The notes beneath the pieces are model-generated. The model had not been told where the DNA came from. It was given only the letters and a program-made list of their open reading frames with translations, and made no database searches. Positions 1 to 9,341 of a stretch of 64,000 bases of DNA are shown here, one piece after another. The stretch comes from an uncultured Lachnospiraceae bacterium (lineage in GTDB: Bacteria > Bacillota > Clostridia > Lachnospirales > Lachnospiraceae). Within the stretch, counting starts at the first letter, position 1. Each line of letters begins with the position of its first letter. The DNA lies in contig CAJUHR010000001.1 in assembly GCA_910586255.1 (NCBI GenBank), positions 124,001-188,000 on the forward strand, given 5' to 3'. The position numbers and the translations under genes were made by a program.

Positions 1-2
1 AC

Positions 3-3000
3 CATATGCCAGCCGGTGGAGAGTTGGAAAAGCTCAGTGAAGGCGGGAATACAATAATTGAAGCGGATGAGGAGAATGCCCTCCGCGAAGTGACGTTTCA
101 GAGCCAATCATCCATGCAGTGGGCTGCCGCGGCTTTTGCAGCCAGAACCGTGGCACAGCAGGAGGTTTCTACTTATAGTACACTTGTAAACGCAATAAAA
201 GGAGGAGATACCCTAACAATAAAGCTAACAGAAGACATTGAAGCAACAGAAGATGAAATTCGCAGTCAGAATGGGGGAACTCTGCCAGCGGCTGCGGTGG
301 AAATACGGGGAGAAAGTAAGAACATCACCCTGGACTTAAACGGACACAGTCTTTCTCTGGGAGCCATAACATCCAGTGAGTATAACCTGATCGGGGTTTA
401 TGAAAAAGCCTGTCTGACGATTATGGACAGCAAGGATGACCCGGCCAAAAAGCCGGTGAAAGAAACCAAATTAGAAGGACTTCACTATGATGATGCAGGC
501 GAGCATGTCACCCAGAATTATTATGCAAATCAGGAGAATGATCCATGGGTTCTTGCAAAAAAAGCAGTATATGAAAACGGAAAGCAGGGTGGCTCCCGCT
601 ATTTGGAATTTTATATCACAGATGTAAGTGTGGTTGACGAGACAAAGGGAAAAACAGAAGAAACTCTAAAAAAATATTATATTAAAAATCCGGGCATCAT
701 AACAACAAAAGATTGCGGAGACGGAAAGTATGGCCGGGGAGTCTATGTCCAGGACAGTACATTGATCCTGGAGAGCGGAGCGATAGCAGGATGCAGCCAA
801 CAGGGGATTTTTTCTCGGGGAGAATCAACGGTAAAGCTGAATGGCGGTTATATCTGCGGCAATACGGTTTCAGCGGGAACGTGGGGAGCCGGTGTCAGAT
901 TGGATGGGTCAACGAAAGCCACATTGTCAGGAAGTATTATTTCCGGAAATAATGCGCCAGGCACCAGCTGTGGCGGCGGCATTAATGTAGCCGGCAATGC
1001 AGTACTTAATATGACAGGCGGATATGTGACAAATAACCGGGCGGAAAATCAGGGAGGCGGCATTCGCGTTGAGATAAACGCTTCCGCATACCTGGCCGGC
1101 GGATATATAACCAATAATCTTGCTACCCGAAGCGGCGGTATCCTAAAAGACGGCAGTGGCAAATTGATAATCGGAAAGAGTGAAGAAGAATATTCGGATG
1201 AGCAAAACAGGAAGCAGGACAGCAAATATACGATCTACATTTCCCGGAATCTGGCCGATACAGGCGAAGGCGGAGGATGTGTGGTTGAGGGTCAGGGAGG
1301 AGCAGAGCTTTATAAAGGCTATATAACCAATAACCGGACCAACACGGATCAACACTGGGGAGGCGGCGGACTGTTCATTGCCGATGGATCCAATGGTTAT
1401 GTGGAAAATGTTCTTGTGACAGAAAACACAGCCGGCGGTTTTGGCGGCGGAGTGACGGGATGTCCTACAAGCCGGATCTATATCAGTATGCAGCCAGGCA
1501 TGGCCATTTATGACAATACAGGCGGGGATCCGAAAAATATTATCGAGGACCCGGATAATCCAAACAAGGTCAAACATTTATCCGGAAGTGCATCGTCAAA
1601 GCCTCAGGATCATAATTACTCCTACAAAAATCAAGTATTTATGAGAGTGGATGATGAGGGCAGGCCCTACTACAATGATTTTTATTGTGCTTTAACCTGT
1701 GAGATTGATTGCCGAATGTTGGGAGGTTCCATGGCCAACTGGGTGGGAAGCGCGGATGGCGTTCCGGTTGAAGGAACAGGCGACAGGCTGGTCTGTGTTT
1801 ACAACATGGGACTGAATTCAGAGCCAACAACGGTAGGAAGAAATGAAGCGCAGGAAAGAGCAAGGCTTTATATTAATGGCAACAGTTCCTGGACTCATGC
1901 CGGTGGAATTCTCTGCAATGGCTACATGATTTCAGGGTCTGTAAAGAATATTACTGTGGCGGACCGGATGGTAATTGAGGCGAAAAAATCTCTGATAAAA
2001 GAAAACGGCCAGGAGGTTGGCCAGGATGAATGGGACGATGACAAATATCGTTTTGAATTTGAGATATTAGACGCTAAAGGTACATCCTATGGAACTTTTG
2101 GCAATGACATGACCGGTGAAATCAATTTTAACGTTATGATCGGTGCGGCGCAGGAAGGAAATCATGTCTTTTATGTGAGAGAAAAGGACACAAAAAGCAA
2201 CGGAGCGATCCTCATGGATTCCACCGTATACCGGCTTACCCTCCACCTTTCCAAAAAGGAAGATTCGACAACGATTGGAAATTCAACCGTAAACAGGTAT
2301 CAATATCTGATCGATGAAGTTAAAGTGGCCCGCCGTTTTGACGGAAAGACGGACGAGGACGGAAAATGGGAGGAGATAGCGGCAGACTGGGACCGCAATG
2401 ACGCGGATCAGAGCCATGACGTCCTGTACTTAGGCGGAAGAAACGGAGCCGCATTTACCAACAAGCTGCGAAACTCTGTCGGATTTACGGTGATAAAGGA
2501 GTGGGCGGATGAAAAGCCTGCAGATGAGCATGACGGCGTTCAGGTACAGCTGCTGAAGGACGGAAAGAAATATACGGCAGACGGTTGTCCGAATCCTGTT
2601 ACCTTAAGCCGGGAAAACGGCTGGGAGTACACCTGGGAAAATCTTCCGGTGGACGGAAGCTATTCGGTGGAGGAATTAAATGTACCGCCAGGATACCGCC
2701 CCAATATTACCGTGGAGCAAAAAGCCGGATGCTGGGTTCCGATCAGTGAAAATGCAAAGCTCACACCAGGAAAACAATATGCGATTGTGAACCAGGAGGG
2801 AGATATCGCTTTAGCTATCCAGGCTGAGCACTTTGATTTTAATATTAACGGAACAACTGGAGATATCAAAGGCGTAGAAAAGGGGAAGGGAGAGATTTTC
2901 CTAAACGGAATAAAGCATAGTGACTGGTATCCAGGCGATGCCTTTGGGGAAACGAGTATCTTTACTCCGGTTATGCCAGGTCCATATACAGATGGGGAAC

Positions 3001-3848
3001 CTCCAATTACCTATACTCATCCGGAAAATGGAAAATATATCCTTCAGACATCTGGGGTAATCAAAAGTGGTCAGCCAGTTAATGCGTGGCTGGCAGCAGA
3101 ATATCATAGTGGCAATGAAAACTTTTTTAAGACGGTTCCTGCTACACAATGGGCTTCTGATTTCTGGTTTGAGGACGGAAAACTGGTATCTGACACAAAT
3201 CGTTGGTGGGACAATGATTTGGAAGAACGGGTAATGGTCTACAAGAAAGAAGGCTGCTTTGGAACTGTCAAAAAGGCAGAAAATCCGGATAATAGGGTGA
3301 AGGTTTATGTGTTTGAACCGACCGCGGACAAAGCGATTGTTACCATCACAAACGTGCCTGAGGATAATGTTTTGTATAAGGTGAATTTCAAAAAGATCAG
3401 CGGGTCAGGCATGGATTCCGTACTTCCGGGAGCTAAATTTGCCCTTTGGAAAAAGGATGGAAGCGAGGCGTTAAAATTTGAACATACCAACTGGGGTTAT
3501 GGTTACTGCGTTGAGGGAAGCACGAAGGATCCGGCAGAATTAACAACTGAGCTGGTGACGGATAATCTGGGCGTGCTGGCATTGTATAACCTTCCCGCTG
3601 GCGACTATATACTGAAGGAGACATGTGCTCCCACTGGTTATCTGCCGGTTGAGGATATACCGGTTTCATTGACAGCAGAAGATGATTTGATCAAGGAAAT
3701 CCAGATCAAGGAGCCTGTATATGAGCTTCCGGAAACCGGAGGATATGGAATCTATTGGTATACACTAGGCGGAATGTTACTAATGGCAGGAAGCCTTCTG
3801 TGCGGATACAGTTCGAGGCGCAGACGTGAAAGGAGGGTTAGAAGATAG
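3..3848 (+). CDS. Large LPXTG-anchored beta-helix adhesin / pilus tip protein (5' partial)
   Basis: Cell-wall-anchored surface protein, probably the tip adhesin of the pilus encoded just downstream. The first Met in frame (position 6) has no signal peptide after it and the frame is open to the window edge, so the real start lies upstream. Visible in order: Gly/Asn-rich repeats of a right-handed beta-helix (about residues 250-480), a Cna-B-like domain (about 825-905), a SpaA-like domain with the E-box YILKETCAPTGY (about 1125-1235), an LPETG sorting signal near residue 1240, a hydrophobic segment and a basic RRRRERRVRR tail. The order helix, isopeptide domains, anchor is typical of tip pilins. 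The ligand is unknown. Confidence 0.85.
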   Translation, partial: HMPAGGELEKLSEGGNTIIEADEENALREVTFQSQSSMQWAAAAFAARTVAQQEVSTYSTLVNAIKGGDTLTIKLTEDIEATEDEIRSQNGGTLPAAAVEIRGESKNITLDLNGHSLSLGAITSSEYNLIGVYEKACLTIMDSKDDPAKKPVKETKLEGLHYDDAGEHVTQNYYANQENDPWVLAKKAVYENGKQGGSRYLEFYITDVSVVDETKGKTEETLKKYYIKNPGIITTKDCGDGKYGRGVYVQDSTLILESGAIAGCSQQGIFSRGESTVKLNGGYICGNTVSAGTWGAGVRLDGSTKATLSGSIISGNNAPGTSCGGGINVAGNAVLNMTGGYVTNNRAENQGGGIRVEINASAYLAGGYITNNLATRSGGILKDGSGKLIIGKSEEEYSDEQNRKQDSKYTIYISRNLADTGEGGGCVVEGQGGAELYKGYITNNRTNTDQHWGGGGLFIADGSNGYVENVLVTENTAGGFGGGVTGCPTSRIYISMQPGMAIYDNTGGDPKNIIEDPDNPNKVKHLSGSASSKPQDHNYSYKNQVFMRVDDEGRPYYNDFYCALTCEIDCRMLGGSMANWVGSADGVPVEGTGDRLVCVYNMGLNSEPTTVGRNEAQERARLYINGNSSWTHAGGILCNGYMISGSVKNITVADRMVIEAKKSLIKENGQEVGQDEWDDDKYRFEFEILDAKGTSYGTFGNDMTGEINFNVMIGAAQEGNHVFYVREKDTKSNGAILMDSTVYRLTLHLSKKEDSTTIGNSTVNRYQYLIDEVKVARRFDGKTDEDGKWEEIAADWDRNDADQSHDVLYLGGRNGAAFTNKLRNSVGFTVIKEWADEKPADEHDGVQVQLLKDGKKYTADGCPNPVTLSRENGWEYTWENLPVDGSYSVEELNVPPGYRPNITVEQKAGCWVPISENAKLTPGKQYAIVNQEGDIALAIQAEHFDFNINGTTGDIKGVEKGKGEIFLNGIKHSDWYPGDAFGETSIFTPVMPGPYTDGEPPITYTHPENGKYILQTSGVIKSGQPVNAWLAAEYHSGNENFFKTVPATQWASDFWFEDGKLVSDTNRWWDNDLEERVMVYKKEGCFGTVKKAENPDNRVKVYVFEPTADKAIVTITNVPEDNVLYKVNFKKISGSGMDSVLPGAKFALWKKDGSEALKFEHTNWGYGYCVEGSTKDPAELTTELVTDNLGVLALYNLPAGDYILKETCAPTGYLPVEDIPVSLTAEDDLIKEIQIKEPVYELPETGGYGIYWYTLGGMLLMAGSLLCGYSSRRRRERRVRR

Positions 3849-3930
3849 CCTCCGGAAGCGGCAAAAAGGAAGTGCCCGCGCTGTATCCGGGTAATAAATA
3901 TAAAATCAAAAAGGGAAAGAGGAGAAAAGC

Positions 3931-5748
3931 ATGAAAAGGATGAGAAAAATTGTCAGCTTATTACTGACACTGGTCATGGTAGTTGCTATGGCGGCTCCGG
4001 CGTTTGCAACCGGGACAGATCCGGCGGACGGAAAGTATTCTATCACAGTAACAAATACCAGCGAGACGGTTTCTATGGAAGGAAACACGTACAGGGCATA
4101 TAAGCTATTTAATGTTACGTACAATGAAGAGAGATCTTCTTATGCGTATACGATTGCGGATGAGTTTAAGGACTTTGTCTATGAAATTGGCACGGCGGAA
4201 GATTCTGAGAAATATAGCGGGGAAAGCCTTATTTTTTACTTGAATAGCTTAGACAATAACAGTGAGGAACTGAATAAAGTTTCCGTGGCTCTGAACAAGT
4301 ATATTATGCAGACAGCACCAGAACCGGCAGGTTATGCCGAGGCCGGTGAAGGCGATACTTCTGTTACAATTTCTTTGACAGAGCCGGGATATTATGTAGT
4401 GTCCGGTACGGGAAGCGCCGAGGACGGTCAGACCGTGACAGCATTATGCGCGCTGACCACTACAGATCCGACCGCGGATGTGAATTTAAAGGCAGATGCT
4501 CCTGCCATTGACAAAAGCATTGATGCAGACAAGGACACGGATGAAAACAATGGAAAGGATCCTGTTAAAGATAATAATGCGTCAATCGGTGATGAGATCC
4601 CATTTGTTATAACCAGCAAGGTTCCTGCTATGACAGGATATGAAAAGTATTATTTCGTAGTAACCGATAAGATGGATAAGGGATTGACCTTCCTTGGCAA
4701 TGAAAAAATTACTGTGGGTGGAAAAACCTTAACAAAAGATGAGGACTATAATATAACCGTGACACAAAATAGCACAGCTGTAGAAGATCCGGAAACAGGT
4801 GACAACATGGGAGTTGTTCCTGGCCCCACCACTATCGAAATTGTTTTTAAGGATTTTATCCAGTATCAAAGCGGTGACGATATTGAGATTCGATATTCTG
4901 CTGTGTTAAATGAACACGCGAATCTTGGCACTGCAGGAAATAAGAACAGTGTAGATTTGACTTATTCTAATAACCCCAATATCAAGGATAACGGAGATCC
5001 GGAAAATCCCGATAAGCCAGGTCCTGACAGCCCGATTGGCAAAACACCAGAAAGTGATACCCATACTTACGTAACGGGCCTGAAGCTGACAAAGGTCAAT
5101 GAAAACGGCGATGTTTTGACAGGCGCTGAATTCAAGATTACCGGAACAAGAGTCAACACGGTAGTTGTTAAGGAGACCACCTTTGTTGAGGATCCCAATG
5201 GTGAATATTGGAAGCTGCTAAATGGCGATTATACAAAGACCGCGCCTGTTGAAGCTAACGATGATACAGATACAACCAAGCATTATGATGATATCCATAA
5301 GAAATATAGAGAAGATGTCACAACAAATATTAAGACGAACGAGGAGAATGTTGGCATTACTGCTACTGTAGACCAGAATGGCGTTCTTACCTTTGACGGA
5401 CTTTCTGCCGGTAATTATGAGATTACCGAGATAAAGGCGCCGAATGGTTATAACATTTTGAAGGCTCCTATTAATCTTAAAATCAACTGGACCGCTCCCC
5501 AAGAGGGCTCGACAGATTGCAGCTGGTCCGGAAAATACTGGGATTCTGAAATGTGGGAGCCGGAAGTAGATAATCTGAATCTTAACGAAAATGGCGTGCT
5601 GCCTTTCGATGTTGTCAACCTGACTGGCACACAGCTTCCCTCCACCGGCGGAATGGGTACCACAATCTTCTACGTGCTGGGCAGCATCCTCCTTATCGGG
5701 GCAGGGGTCCTCTTAGTGACCAAGAAGAAAATGGCCGGCAGACATTAA
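3931..5748 (+). CDS. Major pilin, SpaH/EbpB-type, LPXTG-anchored
   Basis: Backbone subunit of a sortase-assembled pilus, exported by Sec and covalently polymerised on the cell surface. The 605-residue protein has a signal peptide (about 1-27, cleavage after AFA), pilin N-terminal and isopeptide-forming domains, an E-box-like YEITEIKAPNGY near residue 495, an LPSTG signal near 569, a hydrophobic span and a KKK tail. A strong ribosome binding site (AGAGGAG) precedes the ATG. It lies 82 bp after the adhesin and upstream of the class C sortase that would polymerise it. I did not confirm the pilin-motif lysine; candidate lysines lie in the VNLKADAPAIDKS stretch. Confidence 0.9.
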   Translation: MKRMRKIVSLLLTLVMVVAMAAPAFATGTDPADGKYSITVTNTSETVSMEGNTYRAYKLFNVTYNEERSSYAYTIADEFKDFVYEIGTAEDSEKYSGESLIFYLNSLDNNSEELNKVSVALNKYIMQTAPEPAGYAEAGEGDTSVTISLTEPGYYVVSGTGSAEDGQTVTALCALTTTDPTADVNLKADAPAIDKSIDADKDTDENNGKDPVKDNNASIGDEIPFVITSKVPAMTGYEKYYFVVTDKMDKGLTFLGNEKITVGGKTLTKDEDYNITVTQNSTAVEDPETGDNMGVVPGPTTIEIVFKDFIQYQSGDDIEIRYSAVLNEHANLGTAGNKNSVDLTYSNNPNIKDNGDPENPDKPGPDSPIGKTPESDTHTYVTGLKLTKVNENGDVLTGAEFKITGTRVNTVVVKETTFVEDPNGEYWKLLNGDYTKTAPVEANDDTDTTKHYDDIHKKYREDVTTNIKTNEENVGITATVDQNGVLTFDGLSAGNYEITEIKAPNGYNILKAPINLKINWTAPQEGSTDCSWSGKYWDSEMWEPEVDNLNLNENGVLPFDVVNLTGTQLPSTGGMGTTIFYVLGSILLIGAGVLLVTKKKMAGRH

Positions 5749-5860
5749 TCTTCAAACAATCCGGAAATACCGGATAAATCCATGAAACTATGAAAAAGCA
5801 GGACCGGAGCCTGCAGACGCGTCCGGGACGAAAAACCGTAACAACCCTTTAACAGCTGCA

Positions 5861-5889
5861 GCCACCGGGAGGAAGCTCCTTCCGGTGGC
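5861..5889 (+). promoter_or_regulatory. Hairpin between pilin and sortase genes
   Basis: GCCACCGG and CCGGTGGC form an 8-bp stem, with a second AGGA/TCCT pairing inside. No T-run follows, so this is not a classical terminator. Placed 20 bp before the sortase start, it may lower sortase expression relative to pilin or mark an RNA processing site; this is inference. It also covers the GTG at 5885 that could be mistaken for the sortase start. Confidence 0.5.
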
Positions 5890-5908
5890 CGGTAGTCAGG
5901 AGAGCCTT

Positions 5909-6721
5909 ATGAAAAAACATTTATCCACAATCTTATTATTCCTGGTTTTTGGCATAGGGCTTTGCTTACTGCTGTACCCTACGGTCAGTGATTACTGGAA
6001 CTCCTTCCACCAGTCCCGGGCTATCTCAAGCTACACGGACGCGGTGGCAAAGATAGACAATGAGGAGTATGAACGAATCTGGGCGGACGCCGTGGCCTTC
6101 AACGAAAGGCTGAAAGCAAGAAGCAGCCAGGCCTTTGTGCTGACCGAGGAGGAGGAACAGGACTATAACCGCCTCTTAAACGTGGCGGGAAACGGGGTGA
6201 TGGGGTATATTGAGATCCCCAACATCAGCGTGTCCTTGGCGCTGTATCACGGGACCTCCGAATCGGTGCTTCAGATTGCTGTGGGGCATATCGAGGGAAC
6301 CTCCCTTCCCGTGGGAGGGGAAGGAAGCCACTGCGCCTTATCGGGGCACAGGGGCCTGCCATCGGCAAGGCTGTTTACGGACCTTGACAAGGTGCGGGAG
6401 GGGGATCTGTTCCTGCTTCACATCCTGGATGAGGTACTGACCTATGAGGTGGACCAGATCCTGATCGTGGATCCGGACAACACGGAGAACTTAGAAATCC
6501 GGGAAGGGAAGGATTGCTGCACCCTGGTGACCTGCACGCCCTACGGGATCAACTCCCACCGGATGCTGGTGCGGGGCCACCGGATCGAGAACCAGGCGGT
6601 GACCAACATCCGGGTGGCATCGGACGCCATTGAGATCGATTCGGTGCTGGTGGCGCCGGCCATAGCCATTCCGATTCTGCTGGCGCTTCTGTTTCTGATG
6701 ATGGTAAAATACCGGAAGTAG
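5909..6721 (+). CDS. Class C (pilin-polymerising) sortase
   Basis: Membrane transpeptidase that cleaves LPXTG signals and joins pilins. The 270-residue protein has an N-terminal membrane segment, the sortase fold with catalytic His147 (LSGHRG), Cys209 (TLVTCTPYG) and Arg218, and a C-terminal membrane segment (about 240-265), which is typical of class C. The TLVTCTPYGINSHR motif is characteristic of pilus sortases. ATG at 5909 is chosen because AGGAG at 5898-5902 precedes it; an in-frame GTG at 5885 lies inside a hairpin. Follows the major pilin in the same operon. Confidence 0.93.
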   Translation: MKKHLSTILLFLVFGIGLCLLLYPTVSDYWNSFHQSRAISSYTDAVAKIDNEEYERIWADAVAFNERLKARSSQAFVLTEEEEQDYNRLLNVAGNGVMGYIEIPNISVSLALYHGTSESVLQIAVGHIEGTSLPVGGEGSHCALSGHRGLPSARLFTDLDKVREGDLFLLHILDEVLTYEVDQILIVDPDNTENLEIREGKDCCTLVTCTPYGINSHRMLVRGHRIENQAVTNIRVASDAIEIDSVLVAPAIAIPILLALLFLMMVKYRK

Positions 6722-6911
6722 GAGGAGAGGGCCAGAAGTAGCAAGAGGCGGCCGGGAGAGCGGGAGCCGGCAAAAGAGGCAATCCCAAAGGGCCGCGGCC
6801 GGAGGGGCGGCTAAGGAAAGAGATAGAGGAAAGAAGCAAGAAAGAACCAGGCGGGACAGCCGGAAAGCGGGCTGCCGGATAGAAAAATGCGACAAAGGGG
6901 AGGTATCTTTT

Positions 6912-8030
6912 ATGAGAGGAAGAAAAAGGATCCTGGCAGGATTATTTGCAGGGTTTCTGTGTCTGATGTCCGTGGCGGGGGCGCTGCCGGGAACGGCCTA
7001 CGGGGCGGAAACCATTGACACGTCCCGTGGCGTGTCCCTGGCAATCCACTGCCGGGGTGAAGAGGGAGAGATGGTTTCCGGGGTCCGTTTCCGTCTGTAC
7101 CGGGTGGCGGAGGTGTCGCCGTCCTGTACCTATACCCTGACAGAAGAATTTGCCGCCAGCAAGGTGGTGTTGAACGGAAACCTGGACAGCGCCCGGTGGA
7201 AGGCCCTTGCCGTTACTCTTTCCGGGTACGCGGGGCTTCATAAGCCGTCTCCCGCCGGGGAGGGGCTGACGGACGCCAACGGGGTAGTGCGGTTCCCGGA
7301 GGAGGGGGCCATGGAGACCGGGCTGTACCTGGTGCTGGGGGATTCCTACAGAATAGACGGGTACAACTATTTTCCCATGCCGTTTCTGGTGTGCCTGCCC
7401 AACTACCTGGAGGAGGAGTGGGTGTATGAGAACGTGACGGCAACGCCCAAGTATACCAGACGCCCGGCGGACGAGACGGTGGACCGGCGGGTGAAAAAGA
7501 CGTGGGACAATAAGGGAGGCCGTTTCCAGCCCAGCCAGATCCAGGTGGCCTTACTCCGGGACGGCCAGGAGTATGACCGGGTAACCTTAAACGAGGGAAA
7601 CGGCTGGGGCCATCAGTGGAACAATCTGGACGGGAACCATGACTGGAAACTGGCGGAGGTACAGGTGCCGGAGCATTACACGGTGCTGGTGGACCAGGCG
7701 GGGATGGTGTTCCATGTGGTGAATACCTACAACCCGCCGGAGACGCCGCCGCCGGGGAATCCGCCGCCGGGAGGGGGAGGAGATAACCCGGGAGGAGGGG
7801 GAGGGACGCCCAATGTCCCGACCACGACCATCACGGAGGGGGATGTGCCGTTTGCGGCCTTCACCCCGGAGGAGCCATTGGTGGAGCTGATGGACGAGGA
7901 GGTGCCCTTAGCCATGCTGCCCCAGACGGGGATGCTGTGGTGGCCGGTGCCGGTCTTAACAATCTGCGGGCTGGTGCTGTTTATGATGGGCTGGGGAGAA
8001 TATCAGAAATACGGAGAAGCCAATGAGTAG
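6912..8030 (+). CDS. Minor (probably basal) pilin with Cna-B domain and LPQTG anchor
   Basis: Secreted pilus subunit of 372 residues. It has a signal peptide (about 1-32), an FctA-like N-terminal region, a Cna-B-like domain (about 190-270; VKKTWDNKGG start), a Pro/Gly-rich linker (about 275-305), an LPQTG signal near residue 336 and a hydrophobic tail. The small size, single Cna-B domain and proline-rich tail resemble basal pilins that fix the fibre to the wall. RBS AGGGGAGG precedes the ATG. The 190 bp before it (6722-6911) are purine-rich and hold no gene. The last 8 bases overlap the next sortase gene. Confidence 0.85.
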   Translation: MRGRKRILAGLFAGFLCLMSVAGALPGTAYGAETIDTSRGVSLAIHCRGEEGEMVSGVRFRLYRVAEVSPSCTYTLTEEFAASKVVLNGNLDSARWKALAVTLSGYAGLHKPSPAGEGLTDANGVVRFPEEGAMETGLYLVLGDSYRIDGYNYFPMPFLVCLPNYLEEEWVYENVTATPKYTRRPADETVDRRVKKTWDNKGGRFQPSQIQVALLRDGQEYDRVTLNEGNGWGHQWNNLDGNHDWKLAEVQVPEHYTVLVDQAGMVFHVVNTYNPPETPPPGNPPPGGGGDNPGGGGGTPNVPTTTITEGDVPFAAFTPEEPLVELMDEEVPLAMLPQTGMLWWPVPVLTICGLVLFMMGWGEYQKYGEANE

Positions 8031-8676
8031 GAAGAGAGGCAAAAAACGGAGAGGAACCGGCCTCATGATGACAGGGCTGCTGCTGCTTGCGGCAGCCTTT
8101 CTTCTGACCGGTTATAATATGTGGGACGAGAGGCGGGCGGAGAAGGCGTCCCGTGAGATGCTGTCCCAGATGGAGCTGCCGGTGGAGGAGGCAAAGGAGC
8201 GGTTCGCGGAGTGGGAGGCCGGGGTGCAGGGCTCGGAGGTGGATATCCCGGACTATGTGCTAAACCCGTACATGGAGATGCCAGTGACAGTGATCGAGGG
8301 CCATGAATACATCGGGGTATTGTCGGTGCCGTCCCTGGGCCTGGACCTGCCGGTGATGTCGGAGTGGAGCTACCCGAAGCTAAAGATCGCGCCGTGCCGT
8401 TACAAGGGATCGGCCTACACCCATAACCTGATTATCGCGGGCCACAACTACCGGAAGCATTTCAGCCCCATCAAGAGCCTGGAGCCGGGGGAGAGGATTG
8501 TGTTCACGGACGCGGAGGGGAACCAGTTTTTCTACCAGGTGGACACGGTGGAGATCTTAAAGAAGACGGCGGTGGAGCAGATGGAGGCGGGGGAGTGGGA
8601 CTTAACCCTGTTTACGTGCACCTACGGGGGGCAGACCCGCTTTACCCTGCGGTGCATCCTGGAGGAGGAATCGTGA
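8023..8676 (+). CDS. Sortase, second of the pilus locus
   Basis: Transpeptidase, probably attaching the pilus or its basal subunit to the wall. The 217 residues comprise a basic N-terminus, one membrane segment (about 12-28) and a sortase domain with His141 (IIAGHNYR) and Cys199 (TLFTCTYGG), then an arginine in TRFTLRC. There is no C-terminal membrane segment, unlike the class C enzyme upstream. I cannot place its class with certainty. It overlaps the minor pilin by 8 bp, which implies translational coupling and a shared role. Confidence 0.88.
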   Translation: MSRKRGKKRRGTGLMMTGLLLLAAAFLLTGYNMWDERRAEKASREMLSQMELPVEEAKERFAEWEAGVQGSEVDIPDYVLNPYMEMPVTVIEGHEYIGVLSVPSLGLDLPVMSEWSYPKLKIAPCRYKGSAYTHNLIIAGHNYRKHFSPIKSLEPGERIVFTDAEGNQFFYQVDTVEILKKTAVEQMEAGEWDLTLFTCTYGGQTRFTLRCILEEES

Positions 8677-8749
8677 GTGGATATTAGCGGACTGAGAAGC
8701 TGTAACCGGAGATAAAAAAGTGCCGCGCCGGCAGGAGGAGAGGAAGTCC

Positions 8750-9187
8750 ATGACAAACAAGGAATTAAAAAAGCTGACCCGCTTACAGCTCCTGGAGCTT
8801 CTGGTGGAGCAGGGGAAAGAGATGGAGCGTCTGAAGAGGCGTGCGGAGCGGGCGGAGGAGAAGCTGAGGAAGCGGATGCTGCTGTTATCGGAGGCGGGAT
8901 CCATCGCGGAGGCGGCGCTGCGGTTAAACGGAGTGTTTGAGGCGGCGCAGGCGGCGGCGGACCAGTACTTAGACAGCGTGCGGGCCATGCATGGGGTGGC
9001 GGTTGAAAGGGAAGAGGGATATGATTGGGAAGCGCCGGGAGAGGATCCGGAGGAATGGTCAGAAGAAACGGAGCCAGAGGAGCTGGAAGACGGAGAGGAT
9101 CTAGGGAAAGAGATGAAAACAGAAAAGGGCCTGAAAGAAAAGGCGGAGCCGGGAGAGGAACCAGAGGAAGAACCGGGAGAGGAATAA
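8750..9187 (+). CDS. Small coiled-coil protein of clostridial pilus loci, function unknown
   Basis: Cytoplasmic protein of 145 residues with no signal or membrane segment. Residues 1-50 are a charged helix with heptad-like Leu/Glu/Lys spacing. Residues 50-85 (EAGSIAEAALRLNGVFEAAQ) are Ala-rich, and the tail is almost all Glu/Pro/Gly/Lys. Similar short proteins are often seen next to sortase pilus genes in clostridia; no function is established to my knowledge. The start at 8750 follows AGGAGGAG (8733-8740); the GTG at 8720 would lie upstream of that site. The acidic tail and the purine-rich 9188-9341 spacer look like simple-sequence expansion. Confidence 0.75.
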   Translation: MTNKELKKLTRLQLLELLVEQGKEMERLKRRAERAEEKLRKRMLLLSEAGSIAEAALRLNGVFEAAQAAADQYLDSVRAMHGVAVEREEGYDWEAPGEDPEEWSEETEPEELEDGEDLGKEMKTEKGLKEKAEPGEEPEEEPGEE

Positions 9188-9341
9188 GATTCCGGGACAG
9201 TTATGGAAGAAGAGGAAGCCTTGGAGCAGGAGAGGCAGGAGTGAGAAAAGCAGAGGCATAAGAAGCAGGATCAGGAGAGCCGGGAGTAAGGGAACTAAGA
9301 GCAGGAGAACAAGAATCAGGGAGACAACGAGGAGGCGTACT

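Noticed and set aside
9188..9341. Small gene in the purine-rich spacer before the SPase-like gene
   Set aside because: Frames here are low-complexity Glu/Arg/Gly runs continuing the previous gene's composition; no start signal.
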